Part shown: positions 1-5,912 of the stretch, one piece after another
How positions within the stretch are numbered: position 1 is the stretch's first letter
Layout: every line of letters begins with the position of its first letter
Source of the DNA: Chloroflexota bacterium
GTDB taxonomy: Bacteria; Chloroflexota; Anaerolineae; Anaerolineales; Anaerolineaceae
Length of the DNA stretch: 5,976 nucleotides
Assembly (NCBI GenBank): GCA_029265085.1
Contig: JAJUJY010000224.1
Location: forward strand, 1-5,976
Reading direction: 5' to 3'
Translations under genes and position numbers: made by a program
Notes under the pieces: model-generated
Databases searched by the model: none
The model's input: only the letters and a program-made list of their open reading frames with translations
What the model was told of the DNA's origin: nothing

Positions 1-3
1 AGG

Positions 4-30
4 TTATCACCTGGTCCCTGATGTTATAAT
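4..30 (+). promoter_or_regulatory. Probable sigma-70 promoter of obgE-nadD (extended -10)
   Basis: A perfect -10 hexamer TATAAT lies at 25-30 and is preceded by TGT, giving the extended -10 form TGnTATAAT. The best -35 candidate is TTATCA at 4-9, which matches four of six consensus bases but with a short 15-bp spacer. An extended -10 can compensate for a weak -35. Transcription would start near 36-38, leaving a leader of about 56 nt before the obgE ATG. The window starts only 3 bp upstream of the -35, so other upstream elements cannot be judged. Confidence 0.6.
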
Positions 31-77
31 GGGCAAGAGTTGTGTTCTAATACTGTAAAGTGTAGTTTGTGATTTTT

Positions 78-83
78 GAAGGA
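78..83 (+). promoter_or_regulatory. Ribosome binding site that fixes the obgE start
   Basis: GAAGGA lies ten bases before the ATG at 94. A longer in-frame reading from TTG at 76 would place this Shine-Dalgarno sequence inside the coding region and add six residues that are not part of the Obg family N-terminus. The site therefore supports ATG 94 as the start. Confidence 0.7.
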
Positions 84-93
84 CGTTTGCATT

Positions 94-1359
94 ATGTTCA
101 TTGATGAAGCCAAAATTTTTGTTCGTTCAGGTAAAGGTGGGGATGGTTTTGTGCATTTTCACCGTGAGAAATATGTCAACCGGGGCGGCCCGGATGGCGG
201 TGATGGTGGGCGCGGCGGAGATGTGATCCTGAAGGTGGTCCCGACCCTGAATACTTTGGTGGCATTCCGTTACCAACAAAAGTTTGTGGCGAAAGACGGC
301 ATCAAGGGCGGCGTGAGTAATATGACCGGCCGTTCCGCAAACAATCTAATTATTCCGGTTCCACCAGGAACGATTGTGTATGACGATCTGACGGGTGAAT
401 TGCTGGGTGATCTGGTCGAGCGTGATCAGGAACTGGTGGTCTGCAAGGGGGGGCGCGGCGGCCGAGGTAACACGCATTTCGCAAATTCTCGGAATCAGGC
501 TCCTCGCACGGGTGAAAAAGGCGAGCCTGCAGAAGAAAAAAATTTGCGCCTGGAATTGAAATTAATTGCGGATGTTGGCATTGTGGGTGTGCCCAATGCG
601 GGAAAATCCAGCTTTTTGGCTGCGGTGACCAATGCACGGCCAAAAATCGCCAATTATCCGTTTACAACATTGGAACCGAACTTAGGTGTTTCAGAACTGG
701 ATATGGAAAATACGCTTATCCTGGCGGATATTCCAGGGTTAATTGAGGGTGCCCACCAGGGTGTTGGTTTGGGCGATTCGTTTTTGCGCCATATTCAACG
801 CACACGCGTGTTGATCCATTTGCTGGACGGTTTGTCCAACGATCCGATTGCTGATTACAGTCAAATTAATTCAGAACTGGCTTTATTTGACCCACAATTG
901 GCCAAAAAACCAATGATTGTGGCATTAAATAAAATTGATTTGCCGGAAGTGCAAGAGCGCTGGCCTGAGATCAAAACTGCCTTAAAAGAAAAAGGGGTTG
1001 AGGTGGTGGCAATTTCGGCAGCTGCTCGCACCGATCTAAAACCGATCCTGTGGAAGTGTGTTGAGTTGTTAAAAATTGCTCCCGAACCGGAACCGGTTCA
1101 GGATATTCCAGTGTACCGGCCTGCAGATGATCCGCGTGCCTTTGAAATTTCCCGCCTGCCCGATGGTTCTTACAAGGTGACTGGTGCAGCCATCGAACGG
1201 GCTGCCAAGATGACCTATTGGGAATTTGAGGGATCGGTGCGGCGTTTCCAGAAGTTAATTGAAACGTTGGGTATTGAAGATGCCTTACGGAAATCCGGAA
1301 TTGAAAACGGGGATACTGTTTTCATTGGGGATGATTTTGAACTGGAATGGCAAGATTGA
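94..1359 (+). CDS. obgE: GTPase ObgE/CgtA (Obg family, with OCT domain)
   Basis: This is a 421-residue Obg GTPase, an essential protein that binds the 50S subunit and acts in late ribosome assembly and stress or growth control. Three domains are visible. The glycine-rich Obg fold (about 1-158) has the GKGGDG and GGPDGGDGGRGGD stretches. The G domain (about 159-335) has G1 GVPNAGKS at 165-172, switch I around NYPFTTLEPN (187-196), G3 DIPG (212-215), G4 NKID (279-282) and G5 SAA (308-310). The C-terminal OCT domain (about 343-421) runs from VYRP to FELEW. Length and motifs are normal and nothing is missing. ATG 94 is chosen because it has a good ribosome binding site and gives the family start MFIDEAKI. 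nadD follows after 26 nt, probably in the same transcript. rplU and rpmA, often found upstream, are not next to it; the 5' leader holds a promoter instead. Confidence 0.97.
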   Translation: MFIDEAKIFVRSGKGGDGFVHFHREKYVNRGGPDGGDGGRGGDVILKVVPTLNTLVAFRYQQKFVAKDGIKGGVSNMTGRSANNLIIPVPPGTIVYDDLTGELLGDLVERDQELVVCKGGRGGRGNTHFANSRNQAPRTGEKGEPAEEKNLRLELKLIADVGIVGVPNAGKSSFLAAVTNARPKIANYPFTTLEPNLGVSELDMENTLILADIPGLIEGAHQGVGLGDSFLRHIQRTRVLIHLLDGLSNDPIADYSQINSELALFDPQLAKKPMIVALNKIDLPEVQERWPEIKTALKEKGVEVVAISAAARTDLKPILWKCVELLKIAPEPEPVQDIPVYRPADDPRAFEISRLPDGSYKVTGAAIERAAKMTYWEFEGSVRRFQKLIETLGIEDALRKSGIENGDTVFIGDDFELEWQD

Positions 1360-1385
1360 GTTAGATATTTCTCGGGAGACCAACC

Positions 1386-2000
1386 ATGCGCCTGGGCGTT
1401 TTCGGCGGTACCTTTGATCCTCCTCATTTAGGCCACCTGATATTGGCGGCTGAATGTCTGGATCAATTGGGCTTAGACCGCTTGTTATGGGTGCTTACCC
1501 CCGACCCGCCGCATAAGCAGGGACAATCAATTACCCCCTTATCTCTGCGGCTGGAGATGATTCAGGCTGCCTTGGGGGATAATCCTGCTTTTGAGCTTTC
1601 TACAGTGGAGATCGATCGTCCAGGCCCGCACTTTGCTGTGGATACTGTGCAGATCTTGAAGAATCAGTTCCCGGGCTGGGAAGTGGATTATTTAATTGGT
1701 GGTGATTCTCTGCATGATTTACCCACCTGGCGTAACCCGATGGGATTAATTGCTCAGGTTACAGCTTTGGGGGTCATGCGCAGGCCTGGGGATGCAGTGG
1801 ATTTATCAACCCTGGAATTGATTTTGCCGGGTGTGACGAGAAAAGTGCGTTTCGTGGAAGCCCCCCTGTTGGAGATTTCTTCCAGCCAGATTCGCCAACG
1901 CATTCAAGATGGGCGGGTGTACCGTTATTATTTACCCAAAGCAGTGTACGAAATTATCCAGAAGCATCATCTTTATCTGGCAGGTCCGGCAGCGGCCTAA
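1386..2000 (+). CDS. nadD: Nicotinate-nucleotide adenylyltransferase NadD
   Basis: This 204-residue enzyme transfers AMP from ATP to nicotinate mononucleotide, giving deamido-NAD in cytoplasmic NAD synthesis. The nucleotidyltransferase Rossmann fold starts at the N-terminus with GGTFDPPHLGH (7-17), which carries the (H/T)xGH signature. PPHK at 41-44, GGDSL at 105-109 with W115, and the C-terminal ISSSQIR (164-170, the SxxxR-type ATP site) all fit NadD. YYLPKAVYEII (181-191) is the typical tail helix. ATG 1386 has a GGGAG ribosome binding site at 1374-1378 with a 7-nt spacer, and the catalytic fold begins only a few residues later, so the start is secure. It lies 26 nt after obgE and is likely co-transcribed. 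rsfS, a common next gene, is absent. The stop codon TAA overlaps the stop of the convergent permease gene, and no intrinsic terminator is visible after it. Confidence 0.95.
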   Translation: MRLGVFGGTFDPPHLGHLILAAECLDQLGLDRLLWVLTPDPPHKQGQSITPLSLRLEMIQAALGDNPAFELSTVEIDRPGPHFAVDTVQILKNQFPGWEVDYLIGGDSLHDLPTWRNPMGLIAQVTALGVMRRPGDAVDLSTLELILPGVTRKVRFVEAPLLEISSSQIRQRIQDGRVYRYYLPKAVYEIIQKHHLYLAGPAAA

Positions 2001-3235
2001 TGCCAGATGACAAATTGCAGCCAGAGTGTGCTGATAACCAGGGAAATGAGGGTGATCAGTGCACCGGCTTTGGTATATTCCCAAAATCCCAGGGTGACTT
2101 TTTGTTTCGAGGCAACCTCGGCCACAATCAGATTTGCTACGGATCCTAACAACGTCAGGTTGCCAGCCAGCGTGGAGGCAGCAGCCAGAGTTAACCATCC
2201 CGCTGTAGGGTCAGGCAGGGCTGCAACCAGTGGGCGGAGCAGCAATACGGCCGGCACATTAGAAACCAGGTTGCTGAGTACCACGGTGATTGCGCTTAAA
2301 TTGAGTGCGTTGATTTGTCCAACCTGAGTAATTTGTGCCAAAGCCGCTGTAATGCCATTGACTTCTAATGAACCGGTCACGATAAATAAGGCACTAAAAA
2401 ACACCAAAAGTCCCCAATCAAATTCAGCAAATACCGTTTCCGGTTTTACCCGCCGGGTGAATAATAATGCACAGGCAGCCAGGAATGCTGCCATAGCGAT
2501 TGGGGCACCGGCCAGGAAAGCAATTAATAAACCAGCAATGATGATCACTGATTTTAATAGCAGCCAGGGATAGTAAGGTGCTTCGGTGGTTGGCTGGATC
2601 ATAAACCGATTTTTAGGATGAAATTCCTGGGGATAAAACCTGACCAACACAACCCAGATTCCAGCCAGGCTGACGATTGCAATGGGCAGCAAGGCGGCCG
2701 AAAATTCGGTGAACGGGATTCCGGAAGCAACGCCAATAATCATGTTTTGCGGGTTCCCGGTCAGGGTGGCCGCAGAACCAATATTCGATGCGGTTGCCAG
2801 TGCGATTAAGTAAGGAATGGGATTGCGTTTAATCGAAAGGGTTAAATCCAAAACCAGGGGGGTGAACATCAAACAAATCGTGTCATTTAAAAATAAGGCA
2901 CTGAGCAGACCGGCAACCAATATTTCCAATGCCAGGAAAATCCGTGGATTACGAGTCAGGCGCAGCAAGGCATTGCCAGCCAATCCAAAGAAACCCGCCA
3001 GCCGTAAGTTGGCATTAATAATCATCATGCTGAATAACAGGATCAATGTATCCAGATCCAGAAAACGGCCGATTTCTTCAAATTTCACTTGATCCGTTAC
3101 GATCAGCAAACCTGCACCCATCAAGGCGATGGTGGTGCGGTTGGCGCGTAATTTTGGCCAACGCCCAGCGGCCACCCCGATATAGGTGATGGCCACAAGA
3201 ATGATGGTGATCCAGAAATTTGGGTTGTTTTGCAT
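1997..3235 (-). CDS. ArsB/NhaD/SLC13-superfamily ion permease
   Basis: This is a 412-residue, very hydrophobic inner-membrane transporter with roughly 11 to 13 membrane segments. Two pseudo-symmetric halves can be seen. NDTICLMFTPL (117-127) and SNIGSAATLTGNPQN (150-164) in the first half are mirrored by SNVPAVLLLRPL (325-336) and GNLTLLGSVANLI (358-370) in the second. Paired Asn/Gly/Pro re-entrant motifs of this kind are the hallmark of the ion transporter superfamily that includes ArsB, NhaD, CitMHS and SLC13. A more polar loop around 200-222 links the halves. The substrate cannot be read from sequence: arsenite, Na+/H+ exchange, and sulfate or dicarboxylate anions are all possible, and no arsR or arsC is adjacent to favour arsenic. 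ATG 3235 is preceded two codons upstream by an in-frame TAA, so it is the most upstream start; its ribosome binding site (GGAT) is weak. The gene has its own promoter and converges on nadD with a 4-nt overlap. Confidence 0.88.
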   Translation of the reverse strand: MQNNPNFWITIILVAITYIGVAAGRWPKLRANRTTIALMGAGLLIVTDQVKFEEIGRFLDLDTLILLFSMMIINANLRLAGFFGLAGNALLRLTRNPRIFLALEILVAGLLSALFLNDTICLMFTPLVLDLTLSIKRNPIPYLIALATASNIGSAATLTGNPQNMIIGVASGIPFTEFSAALLPIAIVSLAGIWVVLVRFYPQEFHPKNRFMIQPTTEAPYYPWLLLKSVIIIAGLLIAFLAGAPIAMAAFLAACALLFTRRVKPETVFAEFDWGLLVFFSALFIVTGSLEVNGITAALAQITQVGQINALNLSAITVVLSNLVSNVPAVLLLRPLVAALPDPTAGWLTLAAASTLAGNLTLLGSVANLIVAEVASKQKVTLGFWEYTKAGALITLISLVISTLWLQFVIWH

Positions 3236-3257
3236 CGTTTATCCATTATTTATTAAT

Positions 3258-3273
3258 ATCGAACTAGAACGAT
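3258..3273. promoter_or_regulatory. Imperfect dyad over the permease start point, candidate operator
   Basis: ATCGAACTAGAACGAT is a 16-bp imperfect palindrome: ATCG pairs with CGAT and the centre is CTAG, with two mismatched positions on each side (12 of 16 bases symmetric). It lies just downstream of the permease -10 hexamer and covers the predicted transcription start near 3270, where a repressor would block initiation. No regulator gene is adjacent, so the binding protein is unknown. It could also be chance symmetry. Confidence 0.35.
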
Positions 3274-3276
3274 GCG

Positions 3277-3305
3277 AATATAGACCCAACCGGCATTTTT
3301 TGCAA
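3277..3305 (-). promoter_or_regulatory. Probable sigma-70 promoter of the permease gene
   Basis: Reading the minus strand, TTGCAA (3305-3300, four of six matches to TTGACA) is followed after exactly 17 bp by TATATT (3282-3277, five of six matches to TATAAT). Transcription would begin near 3270, giving a 5' leader of about 35 nt that is AT-rich. The -35 begins only 7 bp beyond the terminator of the upstream operon, which suggests that the permease is transcribed independently of that operon. Confidence 0.6.
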
Positions 3306-3312
3306 GGGCATA

Positions 3313-3347
3313 AAAAACACTCCCTCTGGAACCAGGGGAGTGTTTTT
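3313..3347 (-). terminator. Intrinsic terminator of the sigma/anti-sigma/bactofilin operon
   Basis: A perfect 12-bp inverted repeat, AAAAACACTCCC at 3313-3324 and its complement at 3336-3347, encloses an 11-nt loop. On the minus strand the GC-rich core GGGAGTG runs straight into six T residues (3317-3312). It starts 13 nt after the stop codon of the toast-rack gene. Because the arms end in A-tracts and T-tracts, it could terminate in both directions, but no plus-strand gene reads into it. Confidence 0.85.
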
Positions 3348-3360
3348 GGTTTGGTCGTGT

Positions 3361-4212
3361 TTAGCGGCTAATTAATTCCAGGTTGCCCAGACCCATACTG
3401 ATTTGTATTTCAATCTTTGGGCCGCTGCCGCCCTTTTCATAGACATTGTTGGAGATGTTCCAGGTTCCGCTTGGGGAGATATTGTTCAGCCCGCCGCTAA
3501 TTTCAACCCGGCAAGGTACATTTTCCGGTATGATGATCTCAACACTGGAAACACCAGAAGTAATGCTGACAGAGATATCTCTTTGGATCGAGCCGGTAAA
3601 GTCTAATGTGTAAGCACCGGTTGCACCTTCAAAAACAATATCATCTGTATTGGCATTCCCCAGGTTGAGCAGACTCACCTGAGAGGCACCTGTTTTGTAG
3701 CGCAAACGCTCCATAAAGACGGGGTTCAGTTCATCAAACCGTACTTCTGCCTGGCTGGCACCGTCCGCAATTTGCAGGCTGGTGAGTGGAATCCCGGTGA
3801 AGTCCAGCGTGCCCTTGTAGGCACCCGCAGTGATTTTTAAGTCCATCTGGCGGTTGCCGAGGGTTAAATCCCAGGTGTTAATCACGTCATCGGTCGGGAA
3901 TTTCAGGTCAAGTTCGCGTCCCTGAGAAATGGTTACATTTTTTCCGTCCCGTTCAACTTCCGGTGTCCATTCGGGCACATTGTATCGGATAGTGCCGTCC
4001 ACCAAACCGGCATCCCCGCGGCTCAGGTTTAATTCACCGGCTCCCATTTCCAGGGTCACACGGGCAGGAATAGCTCCTTCCGGCATTGGTTCTTGAATCG
4101 TGATGGTTTCCGTTTCACCAATGGTCACTTTGGGCACATTGACGGTAATTGAGCAGGCTAAAGAAGAAGCGATCAGCGTTAAGGCGATCAAAATTGGCAT
4201 CCAACGTTTCAT
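3361..4212 (-). CDS. Exported toast-rack (DUF2154/LiaF-like) protein, possible lipoprotein
   Basis: The protein has 283 residues. Its N-terminus is a signal sequence: K2R3, a hydrophobic stretch at about 5-19, then C20. The residues before the Cys are S-L-A, so the -3 position is Ser instead of Leu, Val or Ile, and lipoprotein processing is plausible but not textbook. The region around TLEMGAGELNLSRG (53-66) is the typical opening of a toast-rack N-terminal domain. The rest is beta-rich with recurring G-A-G or S-G turns (ITAGAYKG, TGASQVSLL, ITSGVSSVEI) and ends in MGLGNLELI, as DUF2154/LiaF-type C-terminal domains do. Related domains occur in cell-envelope stress proteins; the molecular role of this one is unknown. 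ATG 4212 is chosen over an in-frame GTG at 4236 because GGAGGG lies six bases before it. It is the last gene of the operon, 63 nt after the bactofilin-like gene, across a strong hairpin. Confidence 0.75.
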   Translation of the reverse strand: MKRWMPILIALTLIASSLACSITVNVPKVTIGETETITIQEPMPEGAIPARVTLEMGAGELNLSRGDAGLVDGTIRYNVPEWTPEVERDGKNVTISQGRELDLKFPTDDVINTWDLTLGNRQMDLKITAGAYKGTLDFTGIPLTSLQIADGASQAEVRFDELNPVFMERLRYKTGASQVSLLNLGNANTDDIVFEGATGAYTLDFTGSIQRDISVSITSGVSSVEIIIPENVPCRVEISGGLNNISPSGTWNISNNVYEKGGSGPKIEIQISMGLGNLELISR

Positions 4213-4218
4213 GAGTTT

Positions 4219-4224
4219 CCCTCC
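4219..4224 (-). promoter_or_regulatory. Strong ribosome binding site deciding the toast-rack start
   Basis: On the minus strand GGAGGG is followed by AAACTC and then ATG at 4212, an almost ideal Shine-Dalgarno match with a 6-nt spacer. This rules out the GTG at 4236, which sits at the base of the intergenic hairpin. The site is complementary to CCCTCC in the 3' arm of that hairpin (minus-strand 4243-4238), so it could be masked in an alternative fold. Confidence 0.75.
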
Positions 4225-4235
4225 ATGATTGTCCA

Positions 4236-4263
4236 CCGGAGGGGTGGAGCCCCACCCCTCCGG
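4236..4263. repeat. Perfect 12-bp intergenic hairpin between bactofilin-like and toast-rack genes
   Basis: CCGGAGGGGTGG at 4236-4247 and its exact complement at 4252-4263 enclose a 4-nt loop. In the operon transcript (minus strand) no U-tract follows, so it is not a standard terminator for the operon. It starts 12 nt after the bactofilin-like stop codon and ends 11 nt before the next ribosome binding site. Possible roles are protecting the upstream mRNA 3' end, a processing site that sets different levels for the two genes, or translation control. On the plus strand it is followed by GAATTTTT and would look like a terminator, although no plus-strand gene precedes it. Confidence 0.7.
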
Positions 4264-4275
4264 GAATTTTTATCT

Positions 4276-5376
4276 TCAAGATTTTGGTTCCGAATCCTCT
4301 GTCCCTGCAGCACTTTCTCCGGTTGTCCCAGGAGTAGGCTCCGTGATGACAGGTGATACTCGGGCGGGCGTTGTATTCACAGTCCGTTCGGGGGCCGCCG
4401 CCGGAGTGTATGTCTGCGTGCCAAAGCGGCTGAGGATGACTCCACCAAGACCCAGGCAGCTGATCACAATTGAAACCACACCGCCCAGGCAGAACACAAA
4501 TCCAAGCAGGTAGATCCCCAAACCCAGGACGAGCGTGCCTAAACCGGCAGAAACTGCGTCAGCCCATTCGGTTTTGAACAGGACAGCCATGCGGCGGCCA
4601 ATTTCAAAACCGGCGGCAATCCACCCTAACAAAAGCGCTGCACCAATTGCAATCAGACTGATGATGGTGGCCGGAATTAGAATAATAGTAATGGTTAAGA
4701 TCACCAACACCAGTGGAGCAACGAATAGTGTCAGGATACCCAGCCCTCCGGCCAGCATGGGCTGTTGAGTCATGGATTGCGCAACCCGATCGAGCGGTTT
4801 TGGCATAATTAAGGCGAGCACCAGTGCCAGGACGGCCACAGCAAAAATCTGCAGCATACGCGAGAAGAAGCCCGTAATCAGGTTGAAGAAACCAGATCCG
4901 TTGGGGCGAGCGTCCACCCGGCCAAAATCCAGGTCGTCAAAGTTGAACTGGAATGCTCTGGGAGACATGGTTTCAGTTGAACCATACACTTTTACCCGGC
5001 TCATATTGGATGTGGTCGCACCGGCGCTAAGGAAATCGCCGCGAATTACAGCTCCATCTAGAAAGTTGACGATTGCGCCAGCGGCAGTGACATTCCCGCT
5101 AACTTCACCGCCCAGGTTCAGTGAACCGCCTAAAAGGGCAATATCACCGTTGATTTTTGCGCCCTGTTCAATTTGGGCGCTTCCACCAATAATTGCCAGG
5201 TTTCCGTTTAAGGTCTGGCCTTCGCGCAAAATGTAGCTGTTGCCGATTACAACCTGGTCGCCGTTAAAAGTGTCTGGCGGGTTTGTTTGAGCCAGAGCAG
5301 TACTGGGCATGGCCAGCACAACAAAGGCTAAAACCAAGAATAGAAATCGTTTGGTAAAATTGTTCAGTTTGTTCAT
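4276..5376 (-). CDS. Secreted bactofilin-like beta-helix protein with C-terminal membrane domain
   Basis: The protein has 366 residues. A clear signal peptide (K9R10, hydrophobic 11-28, ALA/Q cleavage after 29) is followed by a short-repeat beta-helix. Glycine-led repeats recur at G39, G58, G77, G94 and G113 (for example GNLAIIGG, GDIALLGG), about 19 residues apart, as in polymer-forming bactofilins (DUF583 type). A linker (about 125-168) leads to hydrophobic segments at about 170-191, 207-256 (probably two passes) and 274-316 (one or two passes). The tail (321-366) is rich in Pro, Thr, Ser and Glu, likely disordered. Bactofilins are normally cytoplasmic filament formers; here the repeat domain should lie outside the membrane. 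The start overlaps the anti-sigma stop in ATGA, and AAGGAG (5392-5387) lies ten bases upstream, so translation is probably coupled. Its partner or polymerisation state cannot be inferred from sequence alone. Confidence 0.8.
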   Translation of the reverse strand: MNKLNNFTKRFLFLVLAFVVLAMPSTALAQTNPPDTFNGDQVVIGNSYILREGQTLNGNLAIIGGSAQIEQGAKINGDIALLGGSLNLGGEVSGNVTAAGAIVNFLDGAVIRGDFLSAGATTSNMSRVKVYGSTETMSPRAFQFNFDDLDFGRVDARPNGSGFFNLITGFFSRMLQIFAVAVLALVLALIMPKPLDRVAQSMTQQPMLAGGLGILTLFVAPLVLVILTITIILIPATIISLIAIGAALLLGWIAAGFEIGRRMAVLFKTEWADAVSAGLGTLVLGLGIYLLGFVFCLGGVVSIVISCLGLGGVILSRFGTQTYTPAAAPERTVNTTPARVSPVITEPTPGTTGESAAGTEDSEPKS

Positions 5377-5912
5377 TTTTCAGTTACTCCTTGATGGTTG
5401 AGTTTCACAAGGGTCATAATCCAGGTAGCAAACAAAAGGCATACCCAACCGGATAAGACAATTCCAATCCCCACCAAAAGTGTTGGAGGAATTTTTCCCA
5501 ACCAAAACGTGACAATATAGCTCAGGTTCTGAAGCTGCAGAGGGGCCTGTGCCAAAACCTGAAGACCGTTGGTAAATAAAGCAATCGGGCTATAAACCGA
5601 TAAAACCTGTACAGAAAACAGCACCAGGAAGAGTAAGAAAGCTCCGCCAAGCCCAATGAATAATCGTTTCACCTGGCGGCGCTGTTCCTGGATTCGCCGT
5701 TCTGCAAGGCTGTTCTTCCAGCGCATTGCGAAACCGGCATAAGGAGCTACCGGTTGAGCTTTCGTGATCATATTTTGAACGCCTTGCCAGGCAGCCTGGG
5801 TTTGCCGGCAGGTAGGGCAAGTTTCCAGGTGTTGGGTTAATTGCTCTGCCTGATCCATTGATAAATTTGAAGGTTCAAAGAGCCATGTTTCAAAATGCTG
5901 GTGACTCATCAT
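5373..5912 (-). CDS. Membrane-bound zinc-finger anti-sigma factor
   Basis: The protein has 179 residues. The N-terminal cytoplasmic part contains HLETCPTCR, giving H28-x3-C32-x2-C35, the zinc-binding signature of ZAS (zf-HC2) anti-sigma domains, which hold an ECF sigma factor inactive. A basic, amphipathic stretch (about 60-83, with GFAMRW and many Arg) leads to a first membrane segment at about 84-106 and a second at about 144-168, with a loop of about 38 residues outside and a short cytoplasmic tail. Two ATG codons are possible, at 5912 and 5909. AGGA at 5924-5921 suits the first (8-nt spacer) and AAGGA at 5920-5916 suits the second (6-nt spacer), so the start is uncertain by one residue. 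Its 5' end overlaps the probable sigma gene and its 3' end overlaps the bactofilin-like gene by ATGA. The short external loop leaves little room for a sensor, so sensing may depend on the exported downstream proteins (inference). Confidence 0.8.
   Translation of the reverse strand: MMSHQHFETWLFEPSNLSMDQAEQLTQHLETCPTCRQTQAAWQGVQNMITKAQPVAPYAGFAMRWKNSLAERRIQEQRRQVKRLFIGLGGAFLLFLVLFSVQVLSVYSPIALFTNGLQVLAQAPLQLQNLSYIVTFWLGKIPPTLLVGIGIVLSGWVCLLFATWIMTLVKLNHQGVTEK

Noticed and set aside
76..93. In-frame TTG start adding six residues to ObgE
   Set aside because: The Shine-Dalgarno sequence GAAGGA would fall inside this extension, and the Obg family begins at the MFIDEAK-like start encoded from 94.
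447..453. Run of seven G in obgE as a possible phase-variation tract
   Set aside because: It encodes part of the conserved glycine-rich GGRGGRG stretch of an essential protein and the frame is intact; a switch here is unlikely.
350..643. Minus-strand open frame opposite obgE
   Set aside because: It mirrors the conserved Obg coding sequence, is rich in Pro/His/Arg from antisense codons, and has no family features.
2007..3092. Several plus-strand open frames opposite the permease gene
   Set aside because: They are short, unrelated to each other and lie wholly opposite a clear transporter gene; none shows a domain or a good ribosome binding site.
1997..3235. Naming the permease arsB
   Set aside because: Superfamily motifs are clear, but ArsB, NhaD, CitMHS and SLC13 members share them, and no arsenic-resistance genes are adjacent.
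4234..4236. GTG as the start of the toast-rack protein
   Set aside because: It lies at the base of the strong hairpin without its own well-spaced ribosome binding site, whereas the ATG at 4212 has GGAGGG six bases upstream and gives a normal signal peptide.
4236..4270. Plus-strand intrinsic terminator (12-bp stem then GAATTTTT)
   Set aside because: The shape fits, but no plus-strand gene or promoter lies upstream for it to terminate, so it is better treated as an element of the minus-strand operon transcript.
4772..5236. Plus-strand open frame of 154 codons opposite the bactofilin-like gene
   Set aside because: Its translation is low-complexity and Ser/Arg/Pro-rich with no recognisable domain, there is no convincing ribosome binding site, and the opposite strand encodes a protein with signal peptide, repeats and membrane segments.
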